In this document: one piece after another, positions 26,672-34,913 of the stretch | Layout: each line of letters opens with the position of its first letter | How positions within the stretch are numbered: position 1 is the stretch's first letter | Source: Fictibacillus terranigra | GTDB lineage: Bacteria; Bacillota; Bacilli; Bacillales; Fictibacillaceae | Reading direction: 5' to 3' | DNA: 64,000 nucleotides | NCBI RefSeq assembly: GCF_030412265.1 | Contig: NZ_JAUHLN010000003.1 | Coordinates: 62,001 to 126,000, forward strand | Notes under the pieces: generated by a model | What the model was told of the DNA's origin: nothing | Database searches by the model: none | What the model saw: only the letters and a program-made list of their open reading frames with translations | Position numbers and translations under genes: made by a program

Positions 26672-27830
26672 GAGAACAAACCTCCCTGTTCTTGTATACT
26701 GAAATGCCGTTTTTGTACGTTTCGAATAGGGTTACGTTCTTGCCTGATTGATGAAGCAAAAGAAAATCTGCTGGTGCACCTTCACAGATGCCTTTCCTTT
26801 GCGGCAGATTCATTACCATGGAAGGATGGATTGAAGCCAGATCAACAGCAAAGGGCAAGCTGCACATCCCCCTCCTTAACAAATGGTTGACCCCCCATAA
26901 CTGCGTTTGAGCTGAACCTGCCAAAAGGTCTTCATTTTCTTTCATATACAACCTTCCGCTCTTATCCAAAACGACATCGCCGCCAATATGAAGATGGTAG
27001 GAGCCAGCAGGCATTCCGGCTAGGGAAACACAATCACTGACAAGAATGGCCCCCTCCCCTTTCATCCTCAGAATAACTTTTAACACTGAATCGGGAAGAT
27101 GGAAGCCATCAGCGATCATACAAGCGGCAAGCTTATCGCTTGCCAGCTGTTCCCAAAGGTAATTGGGATGCCGCTTTAACATCACATGAGCACCATTTCC
27201 TAAATGGGTAGACATCTTCGCTCCCGCTTGAATGGCATCGTGGATATTTTCAGGAGTGGCAGCTGTATGCCCTATGGAAACGAGAACCCCATGATTTGTA
27301 CATTTGTTGATAAAAGATGCCGACTCAGGCCATTCGGGTGAAACGGTGATGATGGATATCCGTCCTCCAGAAGCTTTTTGCCACATCTGAAACTCAGTCC
27401 AGTCAGGAGCTTTAACGAATGGTTTAGCATGAGCTCCCCTTGGACCATCCTCGGGAGATAAGTATGGCCCTTCTAAATGAATGCCGGGTATGGCCTGATT
27501 AACCGCTGCGTTTGTTTCAGCGGCTTCTTGGAATATAGACATCGTGTTTATTATGTTTTCAGGCTCGTTGGTAATGATTGTGGGATAGAATGAAGTCACT
27601 CCCTGACACCATAAATGGCGTACGGTAGATTCAATAGAAGCTGTTGTGAGCGCTGTATCATTATAATCAATACCTCTATAGCCATTCACTTGCAGATCAA
27701 CAAATCCCGGTGCAATAATCGGCAGTTCCTTTCGCTGTTCCTCGCCTTCAATAGAAACAAACACGCCATCTTCAAAACTCACTTTTACCGCCTTGCCCGT
27801 TTTATAATGAATGCCGGAGACTTGTTTCAC
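26649..27830 (-). CDS. N-acetylglucosamine-6-phosphate deacetylase-like amidohydrolase
   Basis: 393 residues, NagA family. Metal and substrate motifs: GFVDLQVNGYRGIDYND, GIHLEGPYLSPEDGPRGAH, SIGHTAATPENI. The canonical HLFNAM is HLGNGAH and the catalytic VTDA region is LVSDCVSLAGMPAG. It removes the N-acetyl group of an acetylated hexosamine-6-phosphate. The changed loops suggest a substrate other than GlcNAc-6-P, for example the galacto isomer. GTG start at 27830, immediately after the stop of the NagB-like gene (TAAGTG). Confidence 0.85.
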   Translation of the reverse strand: MKQVSGIHYKTGKAVKVSFEDGVFVSIEGEEQRKELPIIAPGFVDLQVNGYRGIDYNDTALTTASIESTVRHLWCQGVTSFYPTIITNEPENIINTMSIFQEAAETNAAVNQAIPGIHLEGPYLSPEDGPRGAHAKPFVKAPDWTEFQMWQKASGGRISIITVSPEWPESASFINKCTNHGVLVSIGHTAATPENIHDAIQAGAKMSTHLGNGAHVMLKRHPNYLWEQLASDKLAACMIADGFHLPDSVLKVILRMKGEGAILVSDCVSLAGMPAGSYHLHIGGDVVLDKSGRLYMKENEDLLAGSAQTQLWGVNHLLRRGMCSLPFAVDLASIHPSMVMNLPQRKGICEGAPADFLLLHQSGKNVTLFETYKNGISVYKNREVCSHENTFND

Positions 27831-28601
27831 TTAACAGCCACCGCCAAATGAATCTTGATCTAGATATAAAGTACAATTTTCATGTTTTCGAAGAACAGAA
27901 GCAGGACAATCTACTGTAATTTCCCCATGAAGGACCAATTGTACAGCTTTTGCTTTTGTCTTGCCAGGAGCCACACAGTACAGGAATTTTGCTGAAACCA
28001 AAGCAGGAATCGTTAATGTCAGCGCCTCTTTTGGCACCTCATCGAGTGAAGCGAAGCAGCCATCATTCACTTGCTGACGACGGGATGCGCCGTCCAGTTT
28101 GACCGCTTTCATTGTTTTTTGATCATCAAAATCGGCCACTGGAGGATCGTTAAAGGCAATATGGCCGTTTTCACCGATACCCAAACAAACAATATCAACC
28201 TGTTTTTCCTTGATTAGTTTTGTGTAGCGGGCACATTCATTTTCTGCTCCATTCGCCGTCTGAATAAGATGGACTTCCTTTGGATGAACACGATCAAATA
28301 ACTTATTCTTTAAAAAGGAAGCAAAGCTTTTTGAATTTCCGGGCGGCAGATTCATATATTCATCCATATGGAAAACGGTAATCCTGCTCCAGTCAATCCT
28401 GTTATCTGCTGCCAGACCTTCCAGCAATTCGTTTTGAGAAGGAGCAGAAGCAAAAACCATCCGAAGATCTTCCTGAACGGAGAGAAGTTCCTTAATCTTG
28501 CTGCTGACATCCCCTGCTGCTTGCTGTCCCATCTCTTTTCTCGTTTCAAATACTTTTACATTTAAACGATCTGCCTTGCACATGAATGGATAAACCGTCA
28601 T
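27831..28601 (-). CDS. Glucosamine-6-phosphate deaminase-like protein (NagB family, divergent)
   Basis: 256 residues. Active-site blocks TVFHMDEYMNLP and GIGENGHIAFNDP match NagB, including the His. The phosphate loop, normally ATGSTP, is ASAPSQNE, placing it in the divergent branch of the NagB/6-phosphogluconolactonase superfamily. It probably deaminates and isomerises an amino-sugar phosphate after the NagA-like step. Start at the ATG at 28601 with GGGAGG four bases upstream; this overlaps the ceramidase-like gene by 56 bases. Confidence 0.82.
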   Translation of the reverse strand: MTVYPFMCKADRLNVKVFETRKEMGQQAAGDVSSKIKELLSVQEDLRMVFASAPSQNELLEGLAADNRIDWSRITVFHMDEYMNLPPGNSKSFASFLKNKLFDRVHPKEVHLIQTANGAENECARYTKLIKEKQVDIVCLGIGENGHIAFNDPPVADFDDQKTMKAVKLDGASRRQQVNDGCFASLDEVPKEALTLTIPALVSAKFLYCVAPGKTKAKAVQLVLHGEITVDCPASVLRKHENCTLYLDQDSFGGGC

Positions 28602-29895
28602 ATTCCTCCCTCTTTTCCTTCCGAATGAGTTTATCAATTGCATTATTTATACTGTTTTCAATCGAACTGGAAAAAGGAGAAGGAAGCGCAAAATAATAGA
28701 TGGAGTCATTGGCTTCGTATCCCCCTTCACTCAGCTGGCCTGCTGTTGGAACATAACCAATCATTCCATTGCTATATGGAAGGGGGATGATTCGTCCTCC
28801 ATATTTTTCTTTTAACTTGAGTCCGTACTGTGTCACCATTTCGGCGTTCATGGAAAGAAAGGACAGTTCTTCACCAAACGTCATCAAATGGAGCTTTAAC
28901 GGTACCCCCGCTTCAAATGCCGAAAAACGTTCGTTCATAATGGTGCACCATTCTTTCATTAAAAGGTCTTCAGGAAATGCGGAGGGATCGTAGAACTCTC
29001 TTGAAGGCAAGTGTTCAAAATTCAAGTGCAAAACCTTGGTTGAAGTTTGTAGTTTCGAAGTTGCTACTTCCTTCCAATGGTTTTCATTGAAGCAATTCAG
29101 TACGTTGCTGGCTAATCGTTTTCCAAGACGTTCCACATCCTCTTCCTCTCCCCTGTAAAAGGCATTTCCTTTAATCAGAGCGGGCCGAATGTCACCGCAG
29201 CAACCCTGTAAATAACCAGCTATACACCCATTTCCGATTCTCTTTTCAACTTCTTCGAGCACAGTTCCAGGAAATTCAGAAGATACATAATTATTTCCGG
29301 TTGTCGTGGGATGGCATGCGTAATGAATCAGCAGAGCTTTTGTCTTTTGTTGTAGGGTTTCGAAGCGAACTAGTATGACTTCATTGTCTACCAGACCATC
29401 AGGATTAGGCGCCATGATGATCTTTCCGTTTACTGCTTTTCTGCGGTTAACCCCTATATCAGCCGTACTGCTTGCTCTTTGTACCGTCACTTCTTCTGCA
29501 TTTTGTTTTGCAGCCTCTATCGCCGAAAGAAGCTGTTTCTCCAAAAAAGCGATATAGGAGTCACTGTACCTTCCCAGATAGGATGTAAATAACTTGCTTG
29601 TTTGCGGGCCTGAGTGATTGTGTGTCGCGTGAAATATGATTGACTCTGCTGGAATAGAAAATTGTTCGATGATTTTCTTTTCGAGTTTTGAAACAAGATC
29701 GGATCCCCACCAAATCAAATCCGCCGTAATTAACAGCGATGGGTTCTTATTTGTTTCATCTAAGAAACAAAAAACACGTACATACAACTTCGATTTAATT
29801 TCTGTAAATGGTTCTTTTCGGTGAGAAAAACCAGCTAAATAGACGGGCTGAAAGGGAGTTATTTCCTGTTTGGACGTTCCTAGCCGTATACTCAT
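28546..29895 (-). CDS. Neutral/alkaline ceramidase-like Zn amidohydrolase
   Basis: 449 residues matching the N-terminal domain of neutral/alkaline non-lysosomal ceramidases: Zn ligands in FHATHNHSGPQ and IHYACHPTTTG, later LQGCCGDIRPAL. No signal peptide and no C-terminal Ig-like domain, so it is cytoplasmic and unlikely to act on membrane ceramides. First gene of the operon, behind a strong promoter; its RBS (GAGTG) is weak. In this setting an N-acyl amino-sugar or related amide may be the substrate; that is inference. Confidence 0.82.
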   Translation of the reverse strand: MSIRLGTSKQEITPFQPVYLAGFSHRKEPFTEIKSKLYVRVFCFLDETNKNPSLLITADLIWWGSDLVSKLEKKIIEQFSIPAESIIFHATHNHSGPQTSKLFTSYLGRYSDSYIAFLEKQLLSAIEAAKQNAEEVTVQRASSTADIGVNRRKAVNGKIIMAPNPDGLVDNEVILVRFETLQQKTKALLIHYACHPTTTGNNYVSSEFPGTVLEEVEKRIGNGCIAGYLQGCCGDIRPALIKGNAFYRGEEEDVERLGKRLASNVLNCFNENHWKEVATSKLQTSTKVLHLNFEHLPSREFYDPSAFPEDLLMKEWCTIMNERFSAFEAGVPLKLHLMTFGEELSFLSMNAEMVTQYGLKLKEKYGGRIIPLPYSNGMIGYVPTAGQLSEGGYEANDSIYYFALPSPFSSSIENSINNAIDKLIRKEKREEYDGLSIHVQGRSFKCKSI

Positions 29896-29919
29896 TGTCT
29901 TTTCACTCTTTTCGTCGGT

Positions 29920-29944
29920 AATTAATCATAGTCTATGACTAATT
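29920..29944. promoter_or_regulatory. 25-bp palindromic operator before the second amino-sugar operon
   Basis: A near-perfect palindrome centred on 29932 with core TCATAGTCTATGA and AATTA/TAATT ends; only one symmetric pair mismatches (apart from the centre base). It lies just downstream of the -10 box, ideal for repression. Confidence 0.75.
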
Positions 29945-29954
29945 TTGCATCTAA

Positions 29955-29983
29955 AAAATACCATTTCGATTAACCGATGTCAA
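29955..29983 (-). promoter_or_regulatory. Sigma-A promoter of the second amino-sugar operon
   Basis: Minus strand: TTGACA (29978-29983), 17-base spacer, TATTTT (29955-29960). Confidence 0.8.
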
Positions 29984-30039
29984 TAAAAATTTTGAAAATT
30001 ATAATTATTTAAAATACGGTACGTGAAATTATAATTCTA

Positions 30040-30069
30040 CAAGAAGAAAAAGGAGGGCCCTCCCTCCTT
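30040..30069 (-). terminator. Terminator of the small gene at 30123
   Basis: AAGGAGGG (30050-30057) and CCCTCCTT (30062-30069) form an 8-bp stem with loop CCCT; on the minus strand TTTTCTTC follows. Its position supports transcription of the small gene upstream. Confidence 0.7.
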
Positions 30070-30122
30070 CTTTACTGCGGTAAATTCATTAATTTATTTG
30101 ATTAATTTTGGCTAGAGTCACT

Positions 30123-30314
30123 TTAAGTTTTCTGCTTTCGGTTAACTTCTTGCTGAACATCAGTAATTTGGGTATAACAATAGCCACAAATATAGTCCAG
30201 GTTCATGATCGCCTTCGTAATGGATGCATGGCGGTCTAAAAATTCCTGCTCATCTTTTACCTGGTCTTCCTCCCCACCCTTCTTCCGAACTAAAAGCGAT
30301 GCCCCCAAATTCAT
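30123..30314 (-). CDS. Small hypothetical protein with CxxC motif
   Basis: 63 residues, charged N-terminal half, then ITKAIMNLDYICGYCYTQIT with a CGYC pair. I do not recognise a family. AGGGAAG eight bases before the ATG and a clean terminator just downstream argue that it is expressed. It lies in the 620-base gap between the amino-sugar operon and melR, reading away from melR. It could bind a metal or be a small adaptor; nothing in the sequence decides. Confidence 0.5.
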   Translation of the reverse strand: MNLGASLLVRKKGGEEDQVKDEQEFLDRHASITKAIMNLDYICGYCYTQITDVQQEVNRKQKT

Positions 30315-30430
30315 ATCATCTACTTCCCTCGCATCAGAATATTTATTTAGTAAAATTTTAACTTAAATTTTTGTTACATCTTTACTAATTCGATCCATCT
30401 TTTAATAGTCAGAATAATTAAATTCTACTA

Positions 30431-30460
30431 TTGTAAGCCCTATCATTTTAATGTTACGAT
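30431..30460 (+). promoter_or_regulatory. Possible promoter of melR
   Basis: TTGTAA, 18-base spacer, TACGAT, about 75 bases before the melR start. The region to 30535 also has repeated TTTAGTAA elements (30340, 30479, 30489). Weak. Confidence 0.3.
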
Positions 30461-30535
30461 TCAGTCAACCAATCAATATTTTAGTAATATTTAGTAAATA
30501 TTTTCTACCATTTCAAAGTTAAGAGGTTTATAACT

Positions 30536-31597
30536 ATGGTGACCATTAAAGAAATCGCTCAAAAATCGAATGTCTCGACAGCGACTGTATCGCGGGTGCT
30601 CAACCATGATCACTCTATTTCTGTCCAGGACGAAACGCGGCAGCGAATCCTGCAGACAGCGAAAGAACTGGGTTATCAAACGATCCATGAGAGACGAAAA
30701 AAACAACAGACGCAATCAAAAAAAACCAGTTTCAGTGTAGGAATCATTGCTTGCCAGACGGTCGAAGAGGAATTAAACGACCCTTACTTTATCTCCATTC
30801 GCCAGGGTATTGAAGAAGAATTATATAAACAAGGGATTAATAAGGTTGGAAGTTACCGGTTAAATGACATGCTGACGGTTCCCCAAGACTTCCTTTCTTT
30901 AGACGGCCTTCTGGTAATCGGCCGTTTGGGAGAAGACGTTCTCAATCAGGTTTCTGAAAACATAAAGAACATCGTCTACCTTAATTATGTTCCTGATGAG
31001 GAGCGTTACGATTCAGTGTCGATAGATTTTGAAAAAGCGACAAAGAAAGCCTTACAGCATCTCATTGATTTGGGTTATAAACGAATCGGTTACATCGGAG
31101 GGGTTGAACGAGAACATCTTAAGCAACAGAAAGTGATATCAGAAGACAAAAGGCTCATCACATTTGAAAACATGATCAAACATGGATACTTTGAAGGTTC
31201 AGAGGATATATACATCGGTGAATATACGATGACTCATGGCTATGAACTCATGAAGAAAGCACTCAAAAAGAAGAATGTTCCAAAAGCATTTTTTGTTGCG
31301 AGTGATCCGATGGCCATCGGTGCTCTACGTGCTTTACAGGAAGCAGGACTGTCTGTTCCGTCAGATGTCGCCCTTGTTGCGTTCGATGATATTGAAGCAG
31401 CAAAATATAGCAGTCCTCCCCTTTCGACGGTGAAAGTCTATACAAAGGAGATGGGACAAACCGGAGTGAAGCTGTTAATGGATCGAATGAAGGGAAGGGA
31501 GCTCCCTGTTAAGGTTACGGTTCCAACTTCACTGGTCATCCGCCAAAGCTGCGGAACATCTGTAACAGAGCATCCTTTTAAGGAGGTGATTCAATAG
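30536..31597 (+). CDS. melR: LacI-family transcriptional regulator of the melibiose/raffinose locus
   Basis: 353 residues. An N-terminal LacI helix-turn-helix (TIKEIAQKSNVSTATVSRVL) precedes a periplasmic-binding-protein-like sensor domain (AFFVASDPMAIGALRALQEA near the end). It is followed in the same direction by binding protein, two permeases and a family 4 alpha-galactosidase, the order of B. subtilis melR(msmR)-melE-melD-melC-melA, where the regulator represses until alpha-galactosides are present. RBS AAGAGG before the ATG. Confidence 0.85.
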   Translation: MVTIKEIAQKSNVSTATVSRVLNHDHSISVQDETRQRILQTAKELGYQTIHERRKKQQTQSKKTSFSVGIIACQTVEEELNDPYFISIRQGIEEELYKQGINKVGSYRLNDMLTVPQDFLSLDGLLVIGRLGEDVLNQVSENIKNIVYLNYVPDEERYDSVSIDFEKATKKALQHLIDLGYKRIGYIGGVEREHLKQQKVISEDKRLITFENMIKHGYFEGSEDIYIGEYTMTHGYELMKKALKKKNVPKAFFVASDPMAIGALRALQEAGLSVPSDVALVAFDDIEAAKYSSPPLSTVKVYTKEMGQTGVKLLMDRMKGRELPVKVTVPTSLVIRQSCGTSVTEHPFKEVIQ

Positions 31598-31623
31598 ATT
31601 AAAAGGAGATCTGAACAAAAAAG

Positions 31624-31701
31624 GATTATTCGCCCAGAAACCTGCCTATCTAGCCATAGGCATAAGTGACTGCCTATCACTCGTTTCTAAAGCGAATAGC
31701 C
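31624..31701 (+). ncRNA. Predicted three-way-junction RNA structure between melR and melE
   Basis: Outer helix TATTCGC (31627-31633) with GCGAATA (31692-31698), continued after small internal loops by AGAAAC (31636-31641) with GTTTCT (31683-31688). Inside sit hairpin TGCCTAT/ATAGGCA (31643-31649, 31656-31662; loop CTAGCC) and hairpin AGTGA/TCACT (31665-31669, 31677-31681; loop CTGCCTA). Junction strands are one, two and one bases. It matches no riboswitch class I know. It may be a processing or stability element separating the melR and melE transcripts. Confidence 0.45.
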
Positions 31702-31782
31702 CGGCACTCCATTTACCAAGGAGCAACTATAAATTATATAGGAGCCCCAGTCATTGTGCAAACATCTTAAGATCGTTTGTTT

Positions 31783-31797
31783 TGGTTTTGAAAACCA
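31783..31797. promoter_or_regulatory. Palindrome upstream of melE, candidate MelR operator
   Basis: TGGTTTT-G-AAAACCA, a perfect 7-1-7 palindrome 22 bases before the melE start codon. I see no second copy before melR. Confidence 0.4.
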
Positions 31798-31819
31798 TTA
31801 ATAACTAGGGGGAATGACA

Positions 31820-33082
31820 TTGAAAAAGTTTGGTAAAACATTATTGCTTACATCAGCGTTTGCTCTGGCATTGTCGGGCTGTAACAAACAGTCCAGTTCT
31901 GGAAGCGGAGGCAACGTGCAACTAACCTTATTCTCTACCGTCACCAACGAATCCGACAAGGCGGCTTTGGCTGATGCCATTAAAGAGTTTGAAAAGAAAA
32001 ATCCAAACATTGATATTAAAGAAAATTTTCCCGCTGATAAATACGAAGGAATGCTCCGTGTAAAAATGGCAGCCAATGATATGCCCGATTTGTTTGACAC
32101 CCACGGCTGGTCAAAGGACCGGTACGGTGAATATGTGGAGGATTTACAAAACATGAACTGGGTAAAGGACTTGGATCCAGCGATGAACGACATTCTTAAA
32201 AACAAGTCGGGCAAAGTTTATGCCTATCCTTTAAATCAGGCGAAAGACGGCATTACGTACAACGCTACCCTATTAAAAAAATACGGAATCCAGCCACCCG
32301 CAACGTTTGATGATTGGATGAGCGCCATGGCAGCCATTAAAAAGAAGAGCAAAGGTGAAGTCACTCCTCTTTGGTTTGCAGGATCGGATAAAAGTTCGTT
32401 TGGACAATATTTTGATCAATTCGCCACTCCTTTACTGATCACCGATCCCAAACATGATTATAGAAAGGAGCTCTTGGCCGGAACGTTTGACTGGTCGAAA
32501 TTCACCTTCCTTCCTGAAAAACTCGAAGAAATGCAGAAAAAAGGATACTTGAACAAAGACGTATTAACCGCTCAAAACCAGCAGATGACAGATTTGATGG
32601 CACAAAACAAAATTGGGTTCATTATTGGCGGAGGGCTGCTCGGTCCTGCTGTAAAGGAATTAAATCCAAAGGTCCAGCTAGGCGTAATTCCAATGCCTGT
32701 CATCCATAAAGGTGACCAGCCGAGCTGGATTGGCGGAGAACGGCACACACTGGCCGTCTGGAAGGATTCCGAGCATAAAAAAGAAGCTAAAAAATTTATC
32801 GATTTCCTGTCTCAGCCGGAAATGGTAAAAAAGATTGCTGAAGCGACTTCTTTGCCTGCAGGACTTACCAACACCAAAGCTAATAACTACTTCGCTAAAG
32901 ACTATGAAAAATACAAAGACATAAAGGTTGAACCTTATTTCGATCGAGTCTACCTCCCTAGCGGAATGTGGGATGTACTCGGTGCCTCCGGTCAAGAACT
33001 TTTGTCCAAATCTATGACACCGGAACAAGTTTCCAAGAAAATCGGTGAAGAAAATAAACGCCTGTATAAACCCAAAAAGTAA
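31820..33082 (+). CDS. melE: Alpha-galactoside-binding lipoprotein of the ABC importer
   Basis: 420 residues. Lipoprotein signal [20 protein letters not shown] with the Cys near 20; the mature part is a family 1 sugar-binding protein ([15 protein letters not shown]). I take the TTG at 31820 as start because AGGGGG lies seven bases upstream; the ATG two codons earlier would be too close. It delivers alpha-galactosides such as melibiose or raffinose to MelD/MelC by analogy with B. subtilis MelE (MsmE). Confidence 0.85.
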   Translation: MKKFGKTLLLTSAFALALSGCNKQSSSGSGGNVQLTLFSTVTNESDKAALADAIKEFEKKNPNIDIKENFPADKYEGMLRVKMAANDMPDLFDTHGWSKDRYGEYVEDLQNMNWVKDLDPAMNDILKNKSGKVYAYPLNQAKDGITYNATLLKKYGIQPPATFDDWMSAMAAIKKKSKGEVTPLWFAGSDKSSFGQYFDQFATPLLITDPKHDYRKELLAGTFDWSKFTFLPEKLEEMQKKGYLNKDVLTAQNQQMTDLMAQNKIGFIIGGGLLGPAVKELNPKVQLGVIPMPVIHKGDQPSWIGGERHTLAVWKDSEHKKEAKKFIDFLSQPEMVKKIAEATSLPAGLTNTKANNYFAKDYEKYKDIKVEPYFDRVYLPSGMWDVLGASGQELLSKSMTPEQVSKKIGEENKRLYKPKK

Positions 33083-33132
33083 GACAAGCTTATTTCATCC
33101 CTGAGTCCATGACCGTAAAGGAGTTGAAATAC

Positions 33133-34065
33133 TTGAATACCCTGATTGGTTTCAAAAAAGAAAAAGCTGTCCTTACTAATGTAAAAAAACGACCGAGAAA
33201 TTCCCCTCAGTCCTCACTATGGTGGATGTATTTACCTGCTCTGGGTGCTGTCTGCTTGTTCATTTTATATCCGTTTCTCAATGGTTTAAAAATCTCATTT
33301 ACCAACTGGAATGGTTTTTCTCAAGTCTATGATTATGTAGGATTCCAGCAATATAGCCGCCTGCTAAAAGATCCTGATACATGGCTGGTTGTTAAAAATA
33401 CGCTGCTTTACGGACTGGGCAGCACGTTGTTTCAAAACATTATCGGTTTGCTGTATGCTTTATTGCTTAATCAAAGTATTAAAGTAAGGGGATTAACACG
33501 GACGATCATCTACTTGCCGGTTATTATCAGTCCACTGATCATGGGATACATTTGGTATTTTTTCTTTGCTTATCAAGGCGGTGCCTTAAACGATATTTTG
33601 ATTCTTATGGGATTCGATAAAATCAATGCCTTAGCCAACCCCAGCGTGAACACTTGGATCATTGTTTTTGTTAACACTTATCAGTTCGTTGGCATAGCAA
33701 TGATCATTTACCTTGCCGGACTGCAAAGCATTTCAAAAGATTACTATGAAGCAGCCCAGCTCGATGGCGCCTCCCCTTTTAAGCAGTTTAAAAATATTAC
33801 ACTGCCTCTGTTGATGCCTTCCATTACCATCAACATTGTGCTGAATATCATCGGAGGCCTTAAACTGTTTGATGTCATCGTCTCGTTGACGGGCGGCGGG
33901 CCCGGCAATGCTTCTCAATCCATGTCCACGTTCATGTACGACTTGTATTTCAATCGGCAGGACGCTGGGTATGCAGCAACAGAAGGTGTATTAATGGCCG
34001 TCATTATTCTAGTGATCAGTATCTCTGCTTTGATTTTCTTCAAACGCAAGGAGGTAGAAGCGTAA
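33133..34065 (+). CDS. melD: Alpha-galactoside ABC importer permease, MalF type
   Basis: About 310 residues, six helices, EAA loop [20 protein letters not shown]. The likely start is a TTG at 33133, nine bases after AAAGGAG; an ATG at 33109 lacks an RBS. The stop overlaps the next start by one base (TAATG), so it is translationally coupled to melC. Corresponds to B. subtilis MelD (AmyD). Confidence 0.85.
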   Translation: MNTLIGFKKEKAVLTNVKKRPRNSPQSSLWWMYLPALGAVCLFILYPFLNGLKISFTNWNGFSQVYDYVGFQQYSRLLKDPDTWLVVKNTLLYGLGSTLFQNIIGLLYALLLNQSIKVRGLTRTIIYLPVIISPLIMGYIWYFFFAYQGGALNDILILMGFDKINALANPSVNTWIIVFVNTYQFVGIAMIIYLAGLQSISKDYYEAAQLDGASPFKQFKNITLPLLMPSITINIVLNIIGGLKLFDVIVSLTGGGPGNASQSMSTFMYDLYFNRQDAGYAATEGVLMAVIILVISISALIFFKRKEVEA

Positions 34066-34892
34066 TGGGAAGCATCAATAAACCTAAAACACTGCTCACA
34101 ATAGTTGCTTTGGTCATCGCGCTCTATCATCTGGTTCCCTTCTATATCTTACTGACGACTGCGCTCAAAGCGAAGGGAGACTTCAGTTCGAAATGGATTT
34201 TCCCCGACCGGCTTTCTTTGGATAACTTTAGAGAAGCATGGGAAATGGCGAATTTAGGTCCATCATTACTGAATACGTTGATCATTACTTTCTTTTCGGC
34301 TCTGCTTCTCATCTTTCTTGGTTCACTTGCCGCTTACCCATTGGCGAGAAGAAATACAAAGTTGAATACGTTTGTTTATGTCTTTTTTATCGCCATTATG
34401 GTCATTCCCCCATTAACCGCTCTGGTGCCTTTATATCAGCTGGTCGTGGATATCGGAATGATGAACACACGTACAATTGCCGTTTTAAATAACGTTGCGG
34501 CTTATATGCCGCTCACCATCTTTTTGTACGCCGGATTCATACGTTCTACGATCCCTAAACAATTGGAAGAAGCAGCGAAAATGGATGGAGCCAGCACCCT
34601 AACTATCTTTTTTAAAGTAGTGTTTCCGCTCTTAAAACCAGTTACCGCTTCCATCCTAATCATTTCTTGTGTGTTTATATGGAATGATTATCAATTTGCG
34701 ATTTTCTTCCTGCAAGCTGAAGAAGTAAAAACCATTACCGTCGCACTATCCAGCTTCTTTGGCCAAAATACGAACAGCTTAAATCTCGTAGCGGCAGCGG
34801 CCCTCATGGCCGTAGCTCCTATGGTCATCCTATTCTTGTTCTTGCAAAAACATTTTATTGAAGGTTTGGCTTCTGGTTCAATAAAAGGATAA
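34065..34892 (+). CDS. melC: Alpha-galactoside ABC importer permease, MalG type
   Basis: 275 residues, six helices, EAA loop EEAAKMDGASTLTIFFKVVF and C-terminal EGLASGSIKG typical of the family. RBS AAGGAGG inside the end of melD. No ATPase gene nearby; a shared MsmX-type ATPase is expected. Corresponds to B. subtilis MelC (AmyC). Confidence 0.87.
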   Translation: MGSINKPKTLLTIVALVIALYHLVPFYILLTTALKAKGDFSSKWIFPDRLSLDNFREAWEMANLGPSLLNTLIITFFSALLLIFLGSLAAYPLARRNTKLNTFVYVFFIAIMVIPPLTALVPLYQLVVDIGMMNTRTIAVLNNVAAYMPLTIFLYAGFIRSTIPKQLEEAAKMDGASTLTIFFKVVFPLLKPVTASILIISCVFIWNDYQFAIFFLQAEEVKTITVALSSFFGQNTNSLNLVAAAALMAVAPMVILFLFLQKHFIEGLASGSIKG

Positions 34893-34913
34893 AAAATAAG
34901 TGGAGGGTTTATG

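Noticed and set aside
31624-31701. Purine riboswitch, hammerhead ribozyme or tRNA-like element
   Set aside because: Junction and loop sequences lack the conserved bases of these classes (no CUGANGA core, no anticodon/T-arm).
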